64,000 nucleotides of DNA, taken from contig NZ_NCSM01000022.1 of the NCBI RefSeq assembly GCF_002224125.1, positions 203,970-267,969 of the forward strand, given 5' to 3'. The stretch's first letter is position 1; each line of letters begins with the position of its first letter. This document shows, in pieces, positions 8,066-18,350 of this stretch. Position numbers and translations under genes: made by a program. The DNA comes from Streptomyces sp. NBS 14/10. Lineage in GTDB: Bacteria; Actinomycetota; Actinomycetes; Streptomycetales; Streptomycetaceae. Below the pieces are notes generated by a model that saw only the letters and a program-made list of their open reading frames with translations, ran no database searches and was not told the DNA's origin.

Positions 8066-9283
8066 TCACCGGGTCGGGTCGGGTCCTCGGGGGGGCCGCC
8101 ATTCGATCATCAGAATGGTGGCGTCGTCGCTGAGTTCGTTCTTCCGCTGGTCGAGGATGGCGTGGATGAGCAGGCGGAGCACTTCGGAGGCGGTGTGCCC
8201 GGCGGCCGTCGACCGGATGATGTAGTCGGCGAAGCGCTCCAGGCCGAACTGCTCGCCACCCTCGTCCCGCCCTTCGACGACCCCGTCGGTGTAGAGCAGG
8301 ATCCGGTCCCCGGGTTCGAGCGCCGTCTCGTACACCTGCCGGCTGTCGCCGGCCAGGCTGGCGGGCAGGCCGAGGGGCGGTTCGGGGGGCCGCGCCAGCG
8401 CCTTCGGGTGCAGCCGGTTGCGGCGGATGAGCAGTGGCGCCGGATGGCCGCAGTTGCACCAGCGGAGCATGCCGGTGGGCATGTGCAGCTGGGTGAAGAT
8501 GCCGGTGCAGAACTGGTCGGGCAGCCACCGTGTCAGCGCCTGGTCCACCTCCATGACCAGCTGCGCCAGCTCCGCGCCGGTCCGCCGGGCGTTGCGGCAG
8601 CCCGCCATGGCCACGGAGGTGGTGAGGCCGGACGCCAGGTCGTGGCCCATGGCGTCGAGGATCGTGGCGTGCAGGATGTCCTCGGTGAACGAGTGGTCGA
8701 AGGCGTCGCCACCCAGCTCGTACGCGGGCTCCACGACCGCGGTCGACACCACCCGGCCGGTGCCGATCGAGCGCGGCGGCAGAAACGCCCGCAGCATCTC
8801 CGTGTGCAGCTGCATGGGCCGGGTGCGGGTGCGCTGCGCGATGGTGTCGATATAGGTGCGCTTGGAGGTGATGATCAGGGTGAGGATCGAGGTCAGTGCC
8901 CGGCAGCGCCAGAGTCTGTGCCCGTCCAGGTTCTTCATCGAGAAGCGCACGAGGCCCAGCCGCTCCGCCGCGTTGATCAGCGGCAGCCATACGACCAGAC
9001 CGCCGGCGCCGTCCTCGGTCACCCGCAGGGAGTCCGTGCGGTACGCCCAGCCGGCCAGGGTGCCGTCGACCTCCAGCTCCTCTTCGCCCTCGGTCAGCGG
9101 CAGCAGCCGCCTTTGCTGGAGATCGATGAGAAACACGACGACCCGGCCCAGGCCCATGGCCGTGACATAGCGGTCCAGGACCTCGGGGAGCTCCGCGGGG
9201 GAAGCCTCCTGGGAAGTCCTGACCAGCTCTTCCAGCAGGGCTTCCGCGGTTCCGGCCGATACCGACGCCTCCGCGCCCACCAT
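8066..9283 (-). CDS. GAF plus SpoIIE-type PP2C phosphatase
   Basis: 405 residues. The first ~150 residues resemble a GAF sensor domain (RVVVFLIDLQQRRL, TLAGWAYRTDSLRV) and the remainder is a PPM/SpoIIE Ser/Thr phosphatase: GGDAFD near 191 and DAMGHD near 207 supply metal-binding Asp residues, NCGHPAPLL and YTDGVVEGRD are conserved, and DDATILMI near 384 closes the fold. Proteins of this type usually dephosphorylate anti-anti-sigma factors and are very numerous in Streptomyces. No partner sigma or anti-sigma gene is in the neighbourhood. No good ribosome binding site is seen before the start at 9283, so a slightly later start is possible. It lies 24 bp beyond an ABC transporter operon. Confidence 0.85.
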   Translation of the reverse strand: MVGAEASVSAGTAEALLEELVRTSQEASPAELPEVLDRYVTAMGLGRVVVFLIDLQQRRLLPLTEGEEELEVDGTLAGWAYRTDSLRVTEDGAGGLVVWLPLINAAERLGLVRFSMKNLDGHRLWRCRALTSILTLIITSKRTYIDTIAQRTRTRPMQLHTEMLRAFLPPRSIGTGRVVSTAVVEPAYELGGDAFDHSFTEDILHATILDAMGHDLASGLTTSVAMAGCRNARRTGAELAQLVMEVDQALTRWLPDQFCTGIFTQLHMPTGMLRWCNCGHPAPLLIRRNRLHPKALARPPEPPLGLPASLAGDSRQVYETALEPGDRILLYTDGVVEGRDEGGEQFGLERFADYIIRSTAAGHTASEVLRLLIHAILDQRKNELSDDATILMIEWRPPRGPDPTR

Positions 9284-9307
9284 AGGGTCAACTGTACGGA
9301 ATCCCGC

Positions 9308-10110
<803 letters not shown>

Positions 10111-10114
<4 letters not shown>

Positions 10115-10914
10115 CGCGCGCTCCTCGGGGCCAGGGCGGACTCCAGCTTTCGCGCGCTGGCCACCAGTGTCCTGGTGTACTCCTCGCGCGGCGCGCGGAC
10201 GATCTCGTCGACGGCGCCCTCCTCCACGGCGCGGCCGTCCTTCATGACCAGCGCCCGGTCGGTGACCTTGGCGACGACCGCCAGGTCGTGGCTGACGAAC
10301 AGGACGGCCATCTCACGATCGCGCACCAGGGTGTCGATCAGGGCGAGCATGTCGGCCTGTACGGACACGTCCAGCGCGGTGGTCGGCTCGTCCGCGATGA
10401 GCAGCTTCGGCTCGCAGGCCAGCGCCATGGCCAGCGCCACGCGCTGGCGCTGCCCGCCGGAGATCTCATGCGGAAAGGCGCGGGCGATACGGCCCGGCTC
10501 GGGCAGCCGCACCTGCTCCAGCGCCTCGGCGACGGCCCGTTTGAGGGCGCCGCCGGTCAGCCCCCGCCGCCGGCGGAGCGGTCCGGCGAGCTGCCGGCCC
10601 ACCCGCATCAGCGGGTCGAGCGCGGTCAGCGGCTCCTGGAAGACGATGGCGGCGTCCCGGCCGCGTACGCCGGTGAGCCGCTTCTCGCTCGCGCCGACGA
10701 TCTGGGTGCCGCCCAGTTCGACGCTGCCGGTGGCGGTCATGCCCTCGGGCAGCAGCCCGAGGACGGCGAGGGTGGTCAGCGACTTGCCGGAGCCCGACTC
10801 GCCGATGACGCCGAGCCGTTCGCCGGGGGCGACGGACAGCGAGAGGTCGTCCACGAGGGTGCGCCCGTCCGCCGTGCGTACGGTGAGGCCGCGTACGTCG
10901 AGGAGGGGGGTCAT
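10111..10914 (-). CDS. Peptide/nickel-type ABC transporter ATPase (OppD/DppD-like)
   Basis: 267 residues from the ATG at 10914. Walker A is GESGSGKS, the Q-loop region reads IVFQEPLTALDP, the signature is ISGGQRQR and Walker B is LLIADEPTTALD. It pairs with the following ATPase as the heterodimeric motor of an oligopeptide-type importer. Both ends overlap the neighbouring genes by four bases, the usual sign of translational coupling. It lacks the C-terminal extension with the cysteine cluster found in some OppD proteins. Confidence 0.9.
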
Positions 10915-11807
10915 GCGCGCCTCCGCCGGGTCGCCGGGTCGAGGGTGTCGCGCAGGCCGTCGGCGATCAGGTTGACGCCGATGACCAGCAGTACGAGCAG
11001 GATGCCGGGGGCGAGCGCACCCGCCGGGGCGGTGGTGAAGGTGGCCTGGGCCTCCTGGAGCATCCGGCCCCATGAGGCGTTGGGCGGCGGGGATCCCAGG
11101 CCCAGGTAGGAGAGCCCGGCCTCGGCCAGCACCGCGAGGCCGAACTGGAGCGCCAGGTTGACCACGAGGGTGGGCCAGATGTTGGGCAGGACGTGTCCGG
11201 CCACGATCCGGGGCCAGGAGGTGCCCGAGGTACGGGCGGCCGTGATGTAGTCCTGCGCGAGCACCCGTTTGACCAGAATGCGCACCAGGCGGGCCACGAC
11301 CGCGCTCTGTGCGATGCCGATCGCCAGCACGGCCGACCCCAGGGTGGCCGAGCGGGCGGCGACGATCAGCATGGCGAGCAGCAGCGTCGGGAAGGCGATC
11401 AGGATGTCGAGGAACGCGGAGAGCGTGTCGTCGAGCCAGCCCTGCGCGAACGCGGTCAGCACGCCCAGGGTGACCCCGACCGCGGCCGCGATGAGGACGG
11501 AGCCGAGCCCCGCCTCGACGGCGATCCGGGAGCCGGTCATCAGCTGGGTGAACAGGTCGCGGCCGAGCTTGTCGGTGCCCAGCAGATGGTCGGCGGCGGG
11601 GCCGGTGAGCCGTCCGCCGGAGGTGTCGTCGGCGGCGTACGGGAGCCAGACCAGGGAGACGAGGGCGAGCAGGAAGATCAGACCGGCCAGGACGCAGCCC
11701 ACGATCAGCGTGTACGACCGCTTGGCCCGGGGCTTGGCCGCGGATTTGGCCTCGGACTTGGCCTCGGACTTGGTGGAGGGCTTCGCCGGGGATGTCGCGC
11801 GCGTCAT
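10911..11807 (-). CDS. Peptide-type ABC transporter permease (DppC-like)
   Basis: 298 residues with a Lys/Ala/Ser-rich cytoplasmic N-terminus containing the repeat KSEAKSEAKSAAK, then about six membrane segments. The EAA loop (DYITAARTSGTSWPRIVAGHVLPN) and the LSYLGLG segment are diagnostic of the DppC/OppC half of the translocation channel. The start at 11807 overlaps the stop of the upstream permease by four bases and the gene overlaps the downstream ATPase likewise. A longer frame upstream only shadows the other permease. Confidence 0.9.
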   Translation of the reverse strand: MTRATSPAKPSTKSEAKSEAKSAAKPRAKRSYTLIVGCVLAGLIFLLALVSLVWLPYAADDTSGGRLTGPAADHLLGTDKLGRDLFTQLMTGSRIAVEAGLGSVLIAAAVGVTLGVLTAFAQGWLDDTLSAFLDILIAFPTLLLAMLIVAARSATLGSAVLAIGIAQSAVVARLVRILVKRVLAQDYITAARTSGTSWPRIVAGHVLPNIWPTLVVNLALQFGLAVLAEAGLSYLGLGSPPPNASWGRMLQEAQATFTTAPAGALAPGILLVLLVIGVNLIADGLRDTLDPATRRRRA

Positions 11808-12769
11808 CGGGCGCCTCCCGACAGCCTGCCCCGCAGCCGCGGGTCGATGATCCGCTGGATGAGGTCGGCCGCGAAGCCGATCAGCAGCACCGCGAGCGTG
11901 GAGACGAACAGCACGCCCTGGATGACCGGGTAGTCGTGCTGGGCGATACCGGTGGCGAGCATCGAGCCCAGGCCCGGCAGCGCGAAGACCGACTCCACGA
12001 CGACCGCGCCGAGCAGCGTGGACGCCAGCTCGATGCCGAGGATCGAGATCACCGGCACGGAGGCGTTGCGCAGCCCGTGCTGCCACATGGCCCGCCCGAA
12101 CGAGGCGCCCAGGGCCCGCGCGGTCCGCAGATAGTCGCTGCCCAGCACGTCGAGGGTGGCCGACCGTACGTACCGGGTCAGCGAGGCGCCCATGACCAGC
12201 GCGATCGTGACGACCGGCAGCGCGAGCGAGCGGATCGCCTCGGCGGGCTCGGCCCAGCCGTCCTGAGGGAAGCCGCCCGCGGGCAGCCATCCGGCGTTCA
12301 GCGCGAACACGGCGATGAGGATCATGCCGAGCCAGAACACCGGGATCGCGATGCCCAGCTGCGACACCCCGCTGAGCAGCGCGCCGTACCAGGTCCGCCG
12401 CTTGTACGCGGCGAGGAACCCGGCCGGGACGGCGATCAGCACCGCCAGTACGAAGGCCGCGAGCGTCAGCGGGATGGTGACGTTCAGCCGCGCGGAGACT
12501 TCCGGCCCGACCGGCAGCGAGCTGACGAACGAGGTGCCGAGGTCGCCCCTGGCCAGCTGCCCGATCCAGTGGGTGAACTGCTCGGGCAGCGGCCGGTCGG
12601 AGCCGATGGAGTGGCGTGCCGCCGCGATCTGCTCGGGGCCCGCGCCCACCGAGGTGAGCGCGTTGGCGGGGTCCCCGGGCAGCATGCGCAGCAGTACGAA
12701 CAGCACCACGCTCGCCAGCGCCAGCGACACCAGCAGGAAGGCGAGGCGGCGCAGCAGATACCGCGCCAT
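11804..12769 (-). CDS. Peptide-type ABC transporter permease (DppB-like)
   Basis: 321 residues with six membrane segments. The first (LLRRLAFLLVSLALASVVLF) and the LPGDPANAL loop near residue 30 are typical of DppB/OppB, as are the EAA-type loop DYLRTARALGASF and the ending IIDPRLR. Its ATG overlaps the stop codon of the binding-protein gene by one base (TGATG), so the two are translationally coupled. Confidence 0.9.
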   Translation of the reverse strand: MARYLLRRLAFLLVSLALASVVLFVLLRMLPGDPANALTSVGAGPEQIAAARHSIGSDRPLPEQFTHWIGQLARGDLGTSFVSSLPVGPEVSARLNVTIPLTLAAFVLAVLIAVPAGFLAAYKRRTWYGALLSGVSQLGIAIPVFWLGMILIAVFALNAGWLPAGGFPQDGWAEPAEAIRSLALPVVTIALVMGASLTRYVRSATLDVLGSDYLRTARALGASFGRAMWQHGLRNASVPVISILGIELASTLLGAVVVESVFALPGLGSMLATGIAQHDYPVIQGVLFVSTLAVLLIGFAADLIQRIIDPRLRGRLSGGAR

Positions 12770-14289
12770 CAGCCCTTCTTCTGGATGTCGTAGGCGTAGA
12801 ACTGCGAGTTGAGGCCGTTGACGGGGTAGCCGGAGAGCTTGCTGTTCGCGACGACGATCTGCGGGTACAGGTAGAGCCAGTCGCTGGCCGCGTCCTCGGC
12901 GGTCTTGCGGTTGACCTTCTTCAGCAGCTCGGTCTGCGCGGCCGTGGTGGGCGCCGCTTCCGCCTGCTCCACCCAGCGGGTGACCTGCTTGTTGTCGTAG
13001 CCCCAGTAGAAGTCGGGGTTGCCGTACCAGACCAGGTCGCGGTCGTTGACGTGCTCCTGGAGGGTGGCCGCGAAGTCGTGGTTCTTGTAGACCTTCGTGT
13101 ACCACTCATCCGGCGTGATGGTGTTGATCTTGACGGTGATGCCGACCTTGGCGAGCTGCGACTTGATGAAGGTGGCCGCGGTCGGGTGCGGGTCGTAGTT
13201 CGGGGTGTCGAGGGTGAAGGTGAAGCCGTTCTCGTAGCCGGCGTCCTTCAGGAGCTTCTTGGCCCGGGCGGTGTCATACGCGTTGACCTTGGTGAGGTCT
13301 TCGTACCAGGGGTCGGTGGGCGGCACCATCGAGCCGATGAGCTTGCCGTATCCGCCCCAGACGGACTCCAGCAGCTTCTTGTCGTCGATGGCCGAGGACA
13401 CCGCCTGGCGGACCCGGACATCGGTGAACGGCTTGGCCTTGTCGTTGAAGGCGAGCAGCAGCTTGGTGGTCGAGTCGCCGTCGTTGACCTTGTAGTTCTG
13501 GTTGTTCTTGAACTGGTCGAGGGCATCGGGCGACTGCTCGCTGGTGACCACGTCCACCGCGTTGGTCAGCAGGGCGTTGTTCAGCGCCGTGGCGTTCTTG
13601 TAGTAGTGGAAGACGACGCCCTTGTTGGCGGCCGCGCGGCCCCAGTAGCCGGCGAACCGGTCGAGGGAGAGGGCCGAGCCGCGGGTCCACTTGTTCAGCG
13701 TGTACGGGCCGGTGCCGTCCTCGCTCGTCTTCAGGCCCTTCGCCTCGGAGTTGACGATCCAGACGTAGGAGAGGTTGTAGACGAAGGAGATCGACTTCTT
13801 CGACAGCGTGACCTTCACGGTCTTCGCATCGGGTGTGGCGATGTCCTTGATGACCTCGAGGTTGCTCTTACGGGCGGACTGCGAGTCCTTCCCGATCACC
13901 TTCTCCAGGCTGTACTTGACGTCCTGGCTGGTGAGCTTCTTGCCGCTGTGGAACTTCACGCCGTCGCGCAGGGTGAAGGTGTAGGTGAGCCCGTCGCCGC
14001 TGACCTTGTAGTCCTTGGCGAGCAGCTTCTCGACCTTGCCGTCGTCGGTGAGCCGGAACAGCCCCTCGTAGACATTGCCGGCCAGCGCCTCGGTGACGCC
14101 CTGGCCGCCGCCCGCGGTGTTGTCGAGGTTCTGCGGTTCGTAGAGCGAGCCGACGTCGACGCCGGCGTTCTTGTCGTACGCGCCGCCCGAGGCGCTTCCT
14201 CCGTTGCCGCCCCCGCCGCAGGCGGTGAGGGTCAGGGCGAGGGTGGCGGCCGTGGCGCCGCCGTACAGGGCGGACTTGGTGATCTTCAT
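12769..14289 (-). CDS. Family-5 solute-binding lipoprotein of the peptide-type ABC importer
   Basis: 506 residues. The N-terminus is a lipoprotein signal peptide ending in the lipobox LTAC (Cys near 24), so the protein is anchored outside the membrane and hands substrate to the DppB/DppC permeases encoded directly downstream. It has the DppA/OppA-type fold: GLTYTFTLRDGVKFHSGK near 88-105 is the family landmark, followed by DVKYSLEKV and the lobe containing DVRVRQAVSSAIDD. The substrate could be a peptide, metal complex or sugar. The gene follows a DUF1684 gene by 51 bp, and both seem to belong to one operon read from 15090. Confidence 0.9.
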   Translation of the reverse strand: MKITKSALYGGATAATLALTLTACGGGGNGGSASGGAYDKNAGVDVGSLYEPQNLDNTAGGGQGVTEALAGNVYEGLFRLTDDGKVEKLLAKDYKVSGDGLTYTFTLRDGVKFHSGKKLTSQDVKYSLEKVIGKDSQSARKSNLEVIKDIATPDAKTVKVTLSKKSISFVYNLSYVWIVNSEAKGLKTSEDGTGPYTLNKWTRGSALSLDRFAGYWGRAAANKGVVFHYYKNATALNNALLTNAVDVVTSEQSPDALDQFKNNQNYKVNDGDSTTKLLLAFNDKAKPFTDVRVRQAVSSAIDDKKLLESVWGGYGKLIGSMVPPTDPWYEDLTKVNAYDTARAKKLLKDAGYENGFTFTLDTPNYDPHPTAATFIKSQLAKVGITVKINTITPDEWYTKVYKNHDFAATLQEHVNDRDLVWYGNPDFYWGYDNKQVTRWVEQAEAAPTTAAQTELLKKVNRKTAEDAASDWLYLYPQIVVANSKLSGYPVNGLNSQFYAYDIQKKG

Positions 14290-14340
14290 GGCGGGTGAAC
14301 TCGTTTTCTGCGGAGTGTGCCGCGAACGCTGCGGGGGGGA

Positions 14341-15090
14341 TCAGTGCTGTGCGAGGAAGCCGTCGCGGAAGACGGGGAGCTGCTCACCGGCCTCGACGGG
14401 CAGGTGGAAGCGGTTCTGCCGCGGCGGCATCGGACAGTTGTACTGGTCGGAGAATCCGCAGGGCGGCACGAAGGCGCGGTTGAAGTCCAGCCGGACCCGG
14501 CCCGGGTCGGCGGTGCGCTCCACGAAGAGGAAGCGTCCGGCGCCATAGGTGGTGTCGCCGTTGGTGGGGTCGCCGAAGACGAGCAGCAGGGTGCCGTCGT
14601 CGTCGAAGGCGCTGAGCGTGTAGTCGCGGCCGTCCACGGTGAGCGCGATATCGCCCGGCACGACCAGGTCGCGGGTGCCGCCGTTGTCCCGGATGTGCTC
14701 GAACGCGACGCGCCGGGCGCCCGGCACCGGCTGGTACGAGGCTTCGAGGACCCACGCCGGGTCGTACGGGAAGACGTCGGTGCGCTCGAAGTGGCGGATG
14801 GCCGGCGACTGGGCGTCCCAGAAGCGCAGACCGTGCTCGGGCTCGCCGGTGACCAGGTCGGTGCGGGCGAGGGCGGTGACGGTGATGTGCTCCGGCTGTC
14901 CCGCGCGGGCCGCGTCGAGGTCGGGGCGCTCACCGGCCGGCAGCCAGCGGGTCTCCACGAGGGCGAGGTTCCCGGTGGCGGAGGTGACCGAATGCCGACG
15001 CCGGGCTCGCCAGTCCTCCCAGGCCGCGGCGGGGTCCGCGGTCGGCTGGTCGGCGGTCGGCTGATCCTGGGTGGCGGCTGTGCGGGTCAC
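14341..15090 (-). CDS. DUF1684 family protein
   Basis: 249 residues of the DUF1684 family, whose members are found in many actinobacteria, often near transporters, and have no established activity. Seen are W-x-x-W-R-x-R-R near the N-terminus, the GGTRDLVVPG segment and the C-terminal signature with PCGFSDQYNCPMPP and RFHLPVEAGE, which is the most conserved part of the family. There is no signal peptide. The N-terminus carries a small duplication (DQPTADQPTADP). It is the first gene of the minus-strand run and faces a ROK regulator across a 290-bp gap, so this gap must hold the promoter of the peptide importer. Confidence 0.8.
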   Translation of the reverse strand: MTRTAATQDQPTADQPTADPAAAWEDWRARRRHSVTSATGNLALVETRWLPAGERPDLDAARAGQPEHITVTALARTDLVTGEPEHGLRFWDAQSPAIRHFERTDVFPYDPAWVLEASYQPVPGARRVAFEHIRDNGGTRDLVVPGDIALTVDGRDYTLSAFDDDGTLLLVFGDPTNGDTTYGAGRFLFVERTADPGRVRLDFNRAFVPPCGFSDQYNCPMPPRQNRFHLPVEAGEQLPVFRDGFLAQH

Positions 15091-15380
15091 TGCGGGCGGC
15101 TCATTTCGGAGTGTGTCACGCCTCGATGATCACGCTGCGTGAAGTACTCAAAGGGCCTTCTTTATCACCCATAAGCCTTCCTAATGTCAAATTCGCGCCA
15201 GATGGCGAGATGCCCTCGGCTCATGGGGGGTGCGGGCGACGGATTCGGCGAGGCTTTGTCCTGAGACAGGAGAAAGTCCACAGCGATTGCAGCGTAAGTT
15301 CTTCCCACGCCGGACAACCGCTGCTACGTTCCCCCTGAAAGCCCGACGAGTGGCATGCCGATGACGGCGGGAGGGGCAGT
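15091..15380. promoter_or_regulatory. Divergent promoter region between the DUF1684/ABC operon and the ROK gene
   Basis: This 290-bp gap is clearly more A+T-rich than its surroundings around 15135-15200, as expected for promoters of both divergent transcripts. GGGAGGGG just before 15381 is the ribosome binding site of the ROK gene. No convincing palindromic operator or exact -35/-10 pair could be fixed by eye. Confidence 0.45.
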
Positions 15381-16571
15381 GTGAGGCGCATGACGGCACG
15401 ACCCGCGAACGCCCATCAGGCGCGTCTGCTGCGTCTTCTGCGCGACGGGGGACCCACCTCCCGGGCGCAGCTGGGCGACTGGATGGACCTCTCGCGCTCC
15501 CGGCTGGCCGTGGAGGTCGACCGGCTGCTCGAAACCGGGCTCGTGATCGCCGACGGGCTCGCCGCCTCACGCGGCGGGCGCCGCTCGCACAACATCCGGC
15601 TCGCCCCCACGCTCCGCTTCCTCGGCGTCGACATCGGCGCCACCTCGGTCGACGTGGCCGTCACCAACGCCGAGCTGGAAGTGCTCGGCCACGTGACCCA
15701 GCCCATGGATGTGCGCGAGGGCCCGGTCGCGGTCTTCGAGCAGGTTCTGGCCATGGCCGCGAAGCTCCGGGGGTCCGGGGTGGCCGAGGGGTTCGACGGG
15801 GCCGGGATCGGGGTCCCGGGCCCGGTGCGCTTCCCCGAGGGGGTGCCGGTCGCGCCGCCGATCATGCCCGGATGGGACGGCTTCCCCGTACGGGAAGCGC
15901 TCAGCCAGGAGCTGGGCTGCCCCGTCATGGTGGACAACGACGTGAACCTGATGGCGATGGGAGAGCAGCAGGCGGGCGTCGCGCGCTCCGCGAAGGACTT
16001 CCTCTGCGTCAAGATCGGCACCGGTATCGGCTGCGGCATCGTGGTCGGCGGCGAGGTCTACCGCGGTACGACCGGCAGCGCGGGCGACATCGGCCATATC
16101 CAGGCCGAACGCGACGGCCGGCCCTGCGCCTGCGGCAACCGCGGCTGCCTGGAGGCGTACTTCGGCGGCGCGGCGCTCGCCCGCGACGCCGAGGCGGCCG
16201 CGCGGGAGGGCCGGTCCGCCGAGCTCGCCGCCCGGCTGGAGGCCGCCGGAAGCCTCGCCGCCACCGATGTCGCGGCCGCCGCCTCAGCGGGCGACGCCGC
16301 CGCGCTCGACCTCATCCGCGACGGCGGCACCCGCACCGGCCAGGTACTCGCCTCGCTCGTCAGCTTCTTCAACCCCGGCCTGGTGGTGATCGGCGGCGGG
16401 GTGACCGGCCTCGGCCACAACCTGCTCGCCGCCATCCGCACCCAGGTCTACCGCCAGTCACTGCCGCTGGCCACCGGCAACCTCCCCATCGTGCTGGGCG
16501 AACTCGGCCCCGTGGCCGGGGTCATCGGGGCGGCCCGCCTGATCAGCGACCACCTCTACTCCCCGGCCTGA
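15381..16571 (+). CDS. ROK-family transcriptional regulator
   Basis: 396 residues. A winged HTH occupies about residues 10-70 (QARLLRLLRDGG, TSRAQLGDWMDLSRSRL, RGGRRSHNI), followed by a ROK domain with the phosphate motif LGVDIGATSVDVAVT near 90 and the zinc/ROK signature CACGNRGCLEAY near 250. NxHT-type and catalytic region VMVDNDVNLMA is present. ROK repressors sense sugars or sugar phosphates. The protein stands at the head of a sugar ABC transporter and catabolic gene set on the same strand, so it probably controls that set. GTG 15381 is preferred for its spacing from GGGAGGGG; ATG 15390 is possible. Confidence 0.88.
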   Translation: MRRMTARPANAHQARLLRLLRDGGPTSRAQLGDWMDLSRSRLAVEVDRLLETGLVIADGLAASRGGRRSHNIRLAPTLRFLGVDIGATSVDVAVTNAELEVLGHVTQPMDVREGPVAVFEQVLAMAAKLRGSGVAEGFDGAGIGVPGPVRFPEGVPVAPPIMPGWDGFPVREALSQELGCPVMVDNDVNLMAMGEQQAGVARSAKDFLCVKIGTGIGCGIVVGGEVYRGTTGSAGDIGHIQAERDGRPCACGNRGCLEAYFGGAALARDAEAAAREGRSAELAARLEAAGSLAATDVAAAASAGDAAALDLIRDGGTRTGQVLASLVSFFNPGLVVIGGGVTGLGHNLLAAIRTQVYRQSLPLATGNLPIVLGELGPVAGVIGAARLISDHLYSPA

Positions 16572-16802
16572 CCCGGCCCGGCCCGACACGCACCACCCGC
16601 AACCACAGGCACCACACCTACGCACCGCACGCACCGCACCACACCACACGCACACACCACGGGCACGCGCGCACGTAACCCGCGCGACGCGCGCCGCACC
16701 CGCCGTATTCCGTACGCACCGCACCACGCGCACCACACCAACCCCCCGCCATTCCGCGATCAGCCCTGCCCACTCACCGGCACACCGCCGAGGAGGCCCG
16801 CC
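16572..16802. repeat. CAC/GCAC-rich low-complexity spacer with promoter of the sugar operon
   Basis: About 170 bases after the ROK stop are built from CAC, GCAC and ACGC units and encode nothing recognisable. The last bases contain GAGGAGG, the ribosome binding site of the transporter ATPase gene at 16803. The low-complexity run may be slippage-prone. Confidence 0.6.
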
Positions 16803-18350
16803 ATGGCACCGCCAGAACCGCCACCACTGCTCACCATGTCCGCCATCGCCAAGTCCTTCCCCGGCGTACGGGCCCTCGACGGGGTCGACCTCGACGTCCA
16901 GGCGGGTGAAGTCCACTGTCTGCTCGGCCAGAACGGCGCGGGCAAGTCCACCCTGATCAAGGTGCTGGCCGGGGCCCATCAGCCCGACCAGGGCGAGATC
17001 CACTGGCAGGGCCGCCCGGTGCGGCTCAAGTCGCCGGTCGCCGCCATGCGCCTGGGCATCGCCACCATCTACCAGGAACTCGACCTGGTGGAGGGGCTGA
17101 CCGTGGCCGAGAACGTGTTCCTCGGCCATGAGCTCGCCACCGGCGGATTTCTGCACCCCCGCTCGGCCCGCGCCGCCACCGCCGATCTCCTCGCCCGCCT
17201 CGGCCACCCGGAGATCCCCGCGGACGCGCTGGTCGGCTCGCTCCCCGCGGCCGGACAGCAGATCGTCTCCATGGCCCGCGCCCTCTCCCACGACGTACGC
17301 CTGATCGTCATGGACGAGCCGTCCGCCGCCCTCGACCCCGACGAGGTGGACAACCTCTTCCGCATCGTCGGCGATCTGACCGGGGACGGCGTCGCCGTCG
17401 TCTACATCTCCCACCGGCTGGAGGAGATCCGCCGCATCGGCGACCGCGTCTCCGTCCTCAAGGACGGCCGCGTCGCCGCCCGCGGACTGCCCGCCCGCAC
17501 CACCCCGACCCGCGACATCGTCGCCCTGATGACCGGCCGCGACGTCGAGTACGCCTTCCCCGAGCGGCCCGCACCGGACGCACCGGACGCACCGGCCGAG
17601 GACCCCGGCGGCGGTACGCCCGTGCTGCGGCTCGAGGGGCTGGCCAGGGCGGGCGAGTTCGAACCGCTCGACCTGGATCTGCGCCCCGGCGAGATCGTGG
17701 GGCTGGCCGGCCTCGTCGGCTCCGGCCGCTCGGAGATCCTGGAGACCGTCTACGGGGCCCGGCGGCCGACCGCCGGCCGCGTCCTCGTCGACGGACGCCC
17801 GCTGCGCCCCGGCAGCGTCACCGCCGCCGTACGCGCCGGGCTCGGCCTCGCCCCCGAGGAGCGCAAGGCGCAGGGGCTGCTGATGCTGGAGTCCATCACC
17901 CGCAATGTCTCGGTGTCCTCGCTGGCCCGCTTCTCGCGCGCCGGGTGGCTGGACCGCGGGGCCGAACGGGCCGCGGCCCGGGAGGCCGTACGGGATCTGT
18001 CGCTGCGCCCGGACGACCCGGAGCGCCCGGTGCGCACCCTGTCCGGCGGCAACCAGCAAAAGGCCGTGCTCGCCCGCTGGCTGCTGCGCGGCTGCCGCGT
18101 GCTGCTGCTGGACGAGCCCACGCGCGGCGTCGACGTGGGCGCCCGCGCCGAGTTGTACGCCCTGATCCGCCGCCTCGCCGACGACGGTGTGGCCGTCCTG
18201 CTCGTCTCCAGCGAACTGCCCGAGGTCCTGGGCCTGGCCGACCGGGTGCTGGTGCTCCGCGAGGGCCGCGTCGTACACACCGCACCGGCCCGGGAACTGG
18301 ACGAACACCGCGTCCTCGACCTCGTCATGGAAGGGAGCCCGTCGTGCTGA
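16803..18350 (+). CDS. Sugar ABC transporter ATPase with two ABC domains (RbsA/MglA type)
   Basis: 515 residues formed by two fused nucleotide-binding domains, as in importers of ribose, galactose, xylose or inositol. The first domain has Walker A GQNGAGKS near 42, IYQELDLV and VMDEPSAALD. The second has the degenerate phosphate loop GLVGSGRSE near 300 normal for this subfamily, SGGNQQK and LLDEPTRGVD. A linker with PDAPDAPAED separates them. It is translationally coupled to the permease, whose GTG start lies seven bases inside its end. Confidence 0.92.
   Translation: MAPPEPPPLLTMSAIAKSFPGVRALDGVDLDVQAGEVHCLLGQNGAGKSTLIKVLAGAHQPDQGEIHWQGRPVRLKSPVAAMRLGIATIYQELDLVEGLTVAENVFLGHELATGGFLHPRSARAATADLLARLGHPEIPADALVGSLPAAGQQIVSMARALSHDVRLIVMDEPSAALDPDEVDNLFRIVGDLTGDGVAVVYISHRLEEIRRIGDRVSVLKDGRVAARGLPARTTPTRDIVALMTGRDVEYAFPERPAPDAPDAPAEDPGGGTPVLRLEGLARAGEFEPLDLDLRPGEIVGLAGLVGSGRSEILETVYGARRPTAGRVLVDGRPLRPGSVTAAVRAGLGLAPEERKAQGLLMLESITRNVSVSSLARFSRAGWLDRGAERAAAREAVRDLSLRPDDPERPVRTLSGGNQQKAVLARWLLRGCRVLLLDEPTRGVDVGARAELYALIRRLADDGVAVLLVSSELPEVLGLADRVLVLREGRVVHTAPARELDEHRVLDLVMEGSPSC

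Noticed and set aside
16572..16802. CRISPR-like repeat array
   Set aside because: The CAC-rich stretch has no constant repeat/spacer unit.
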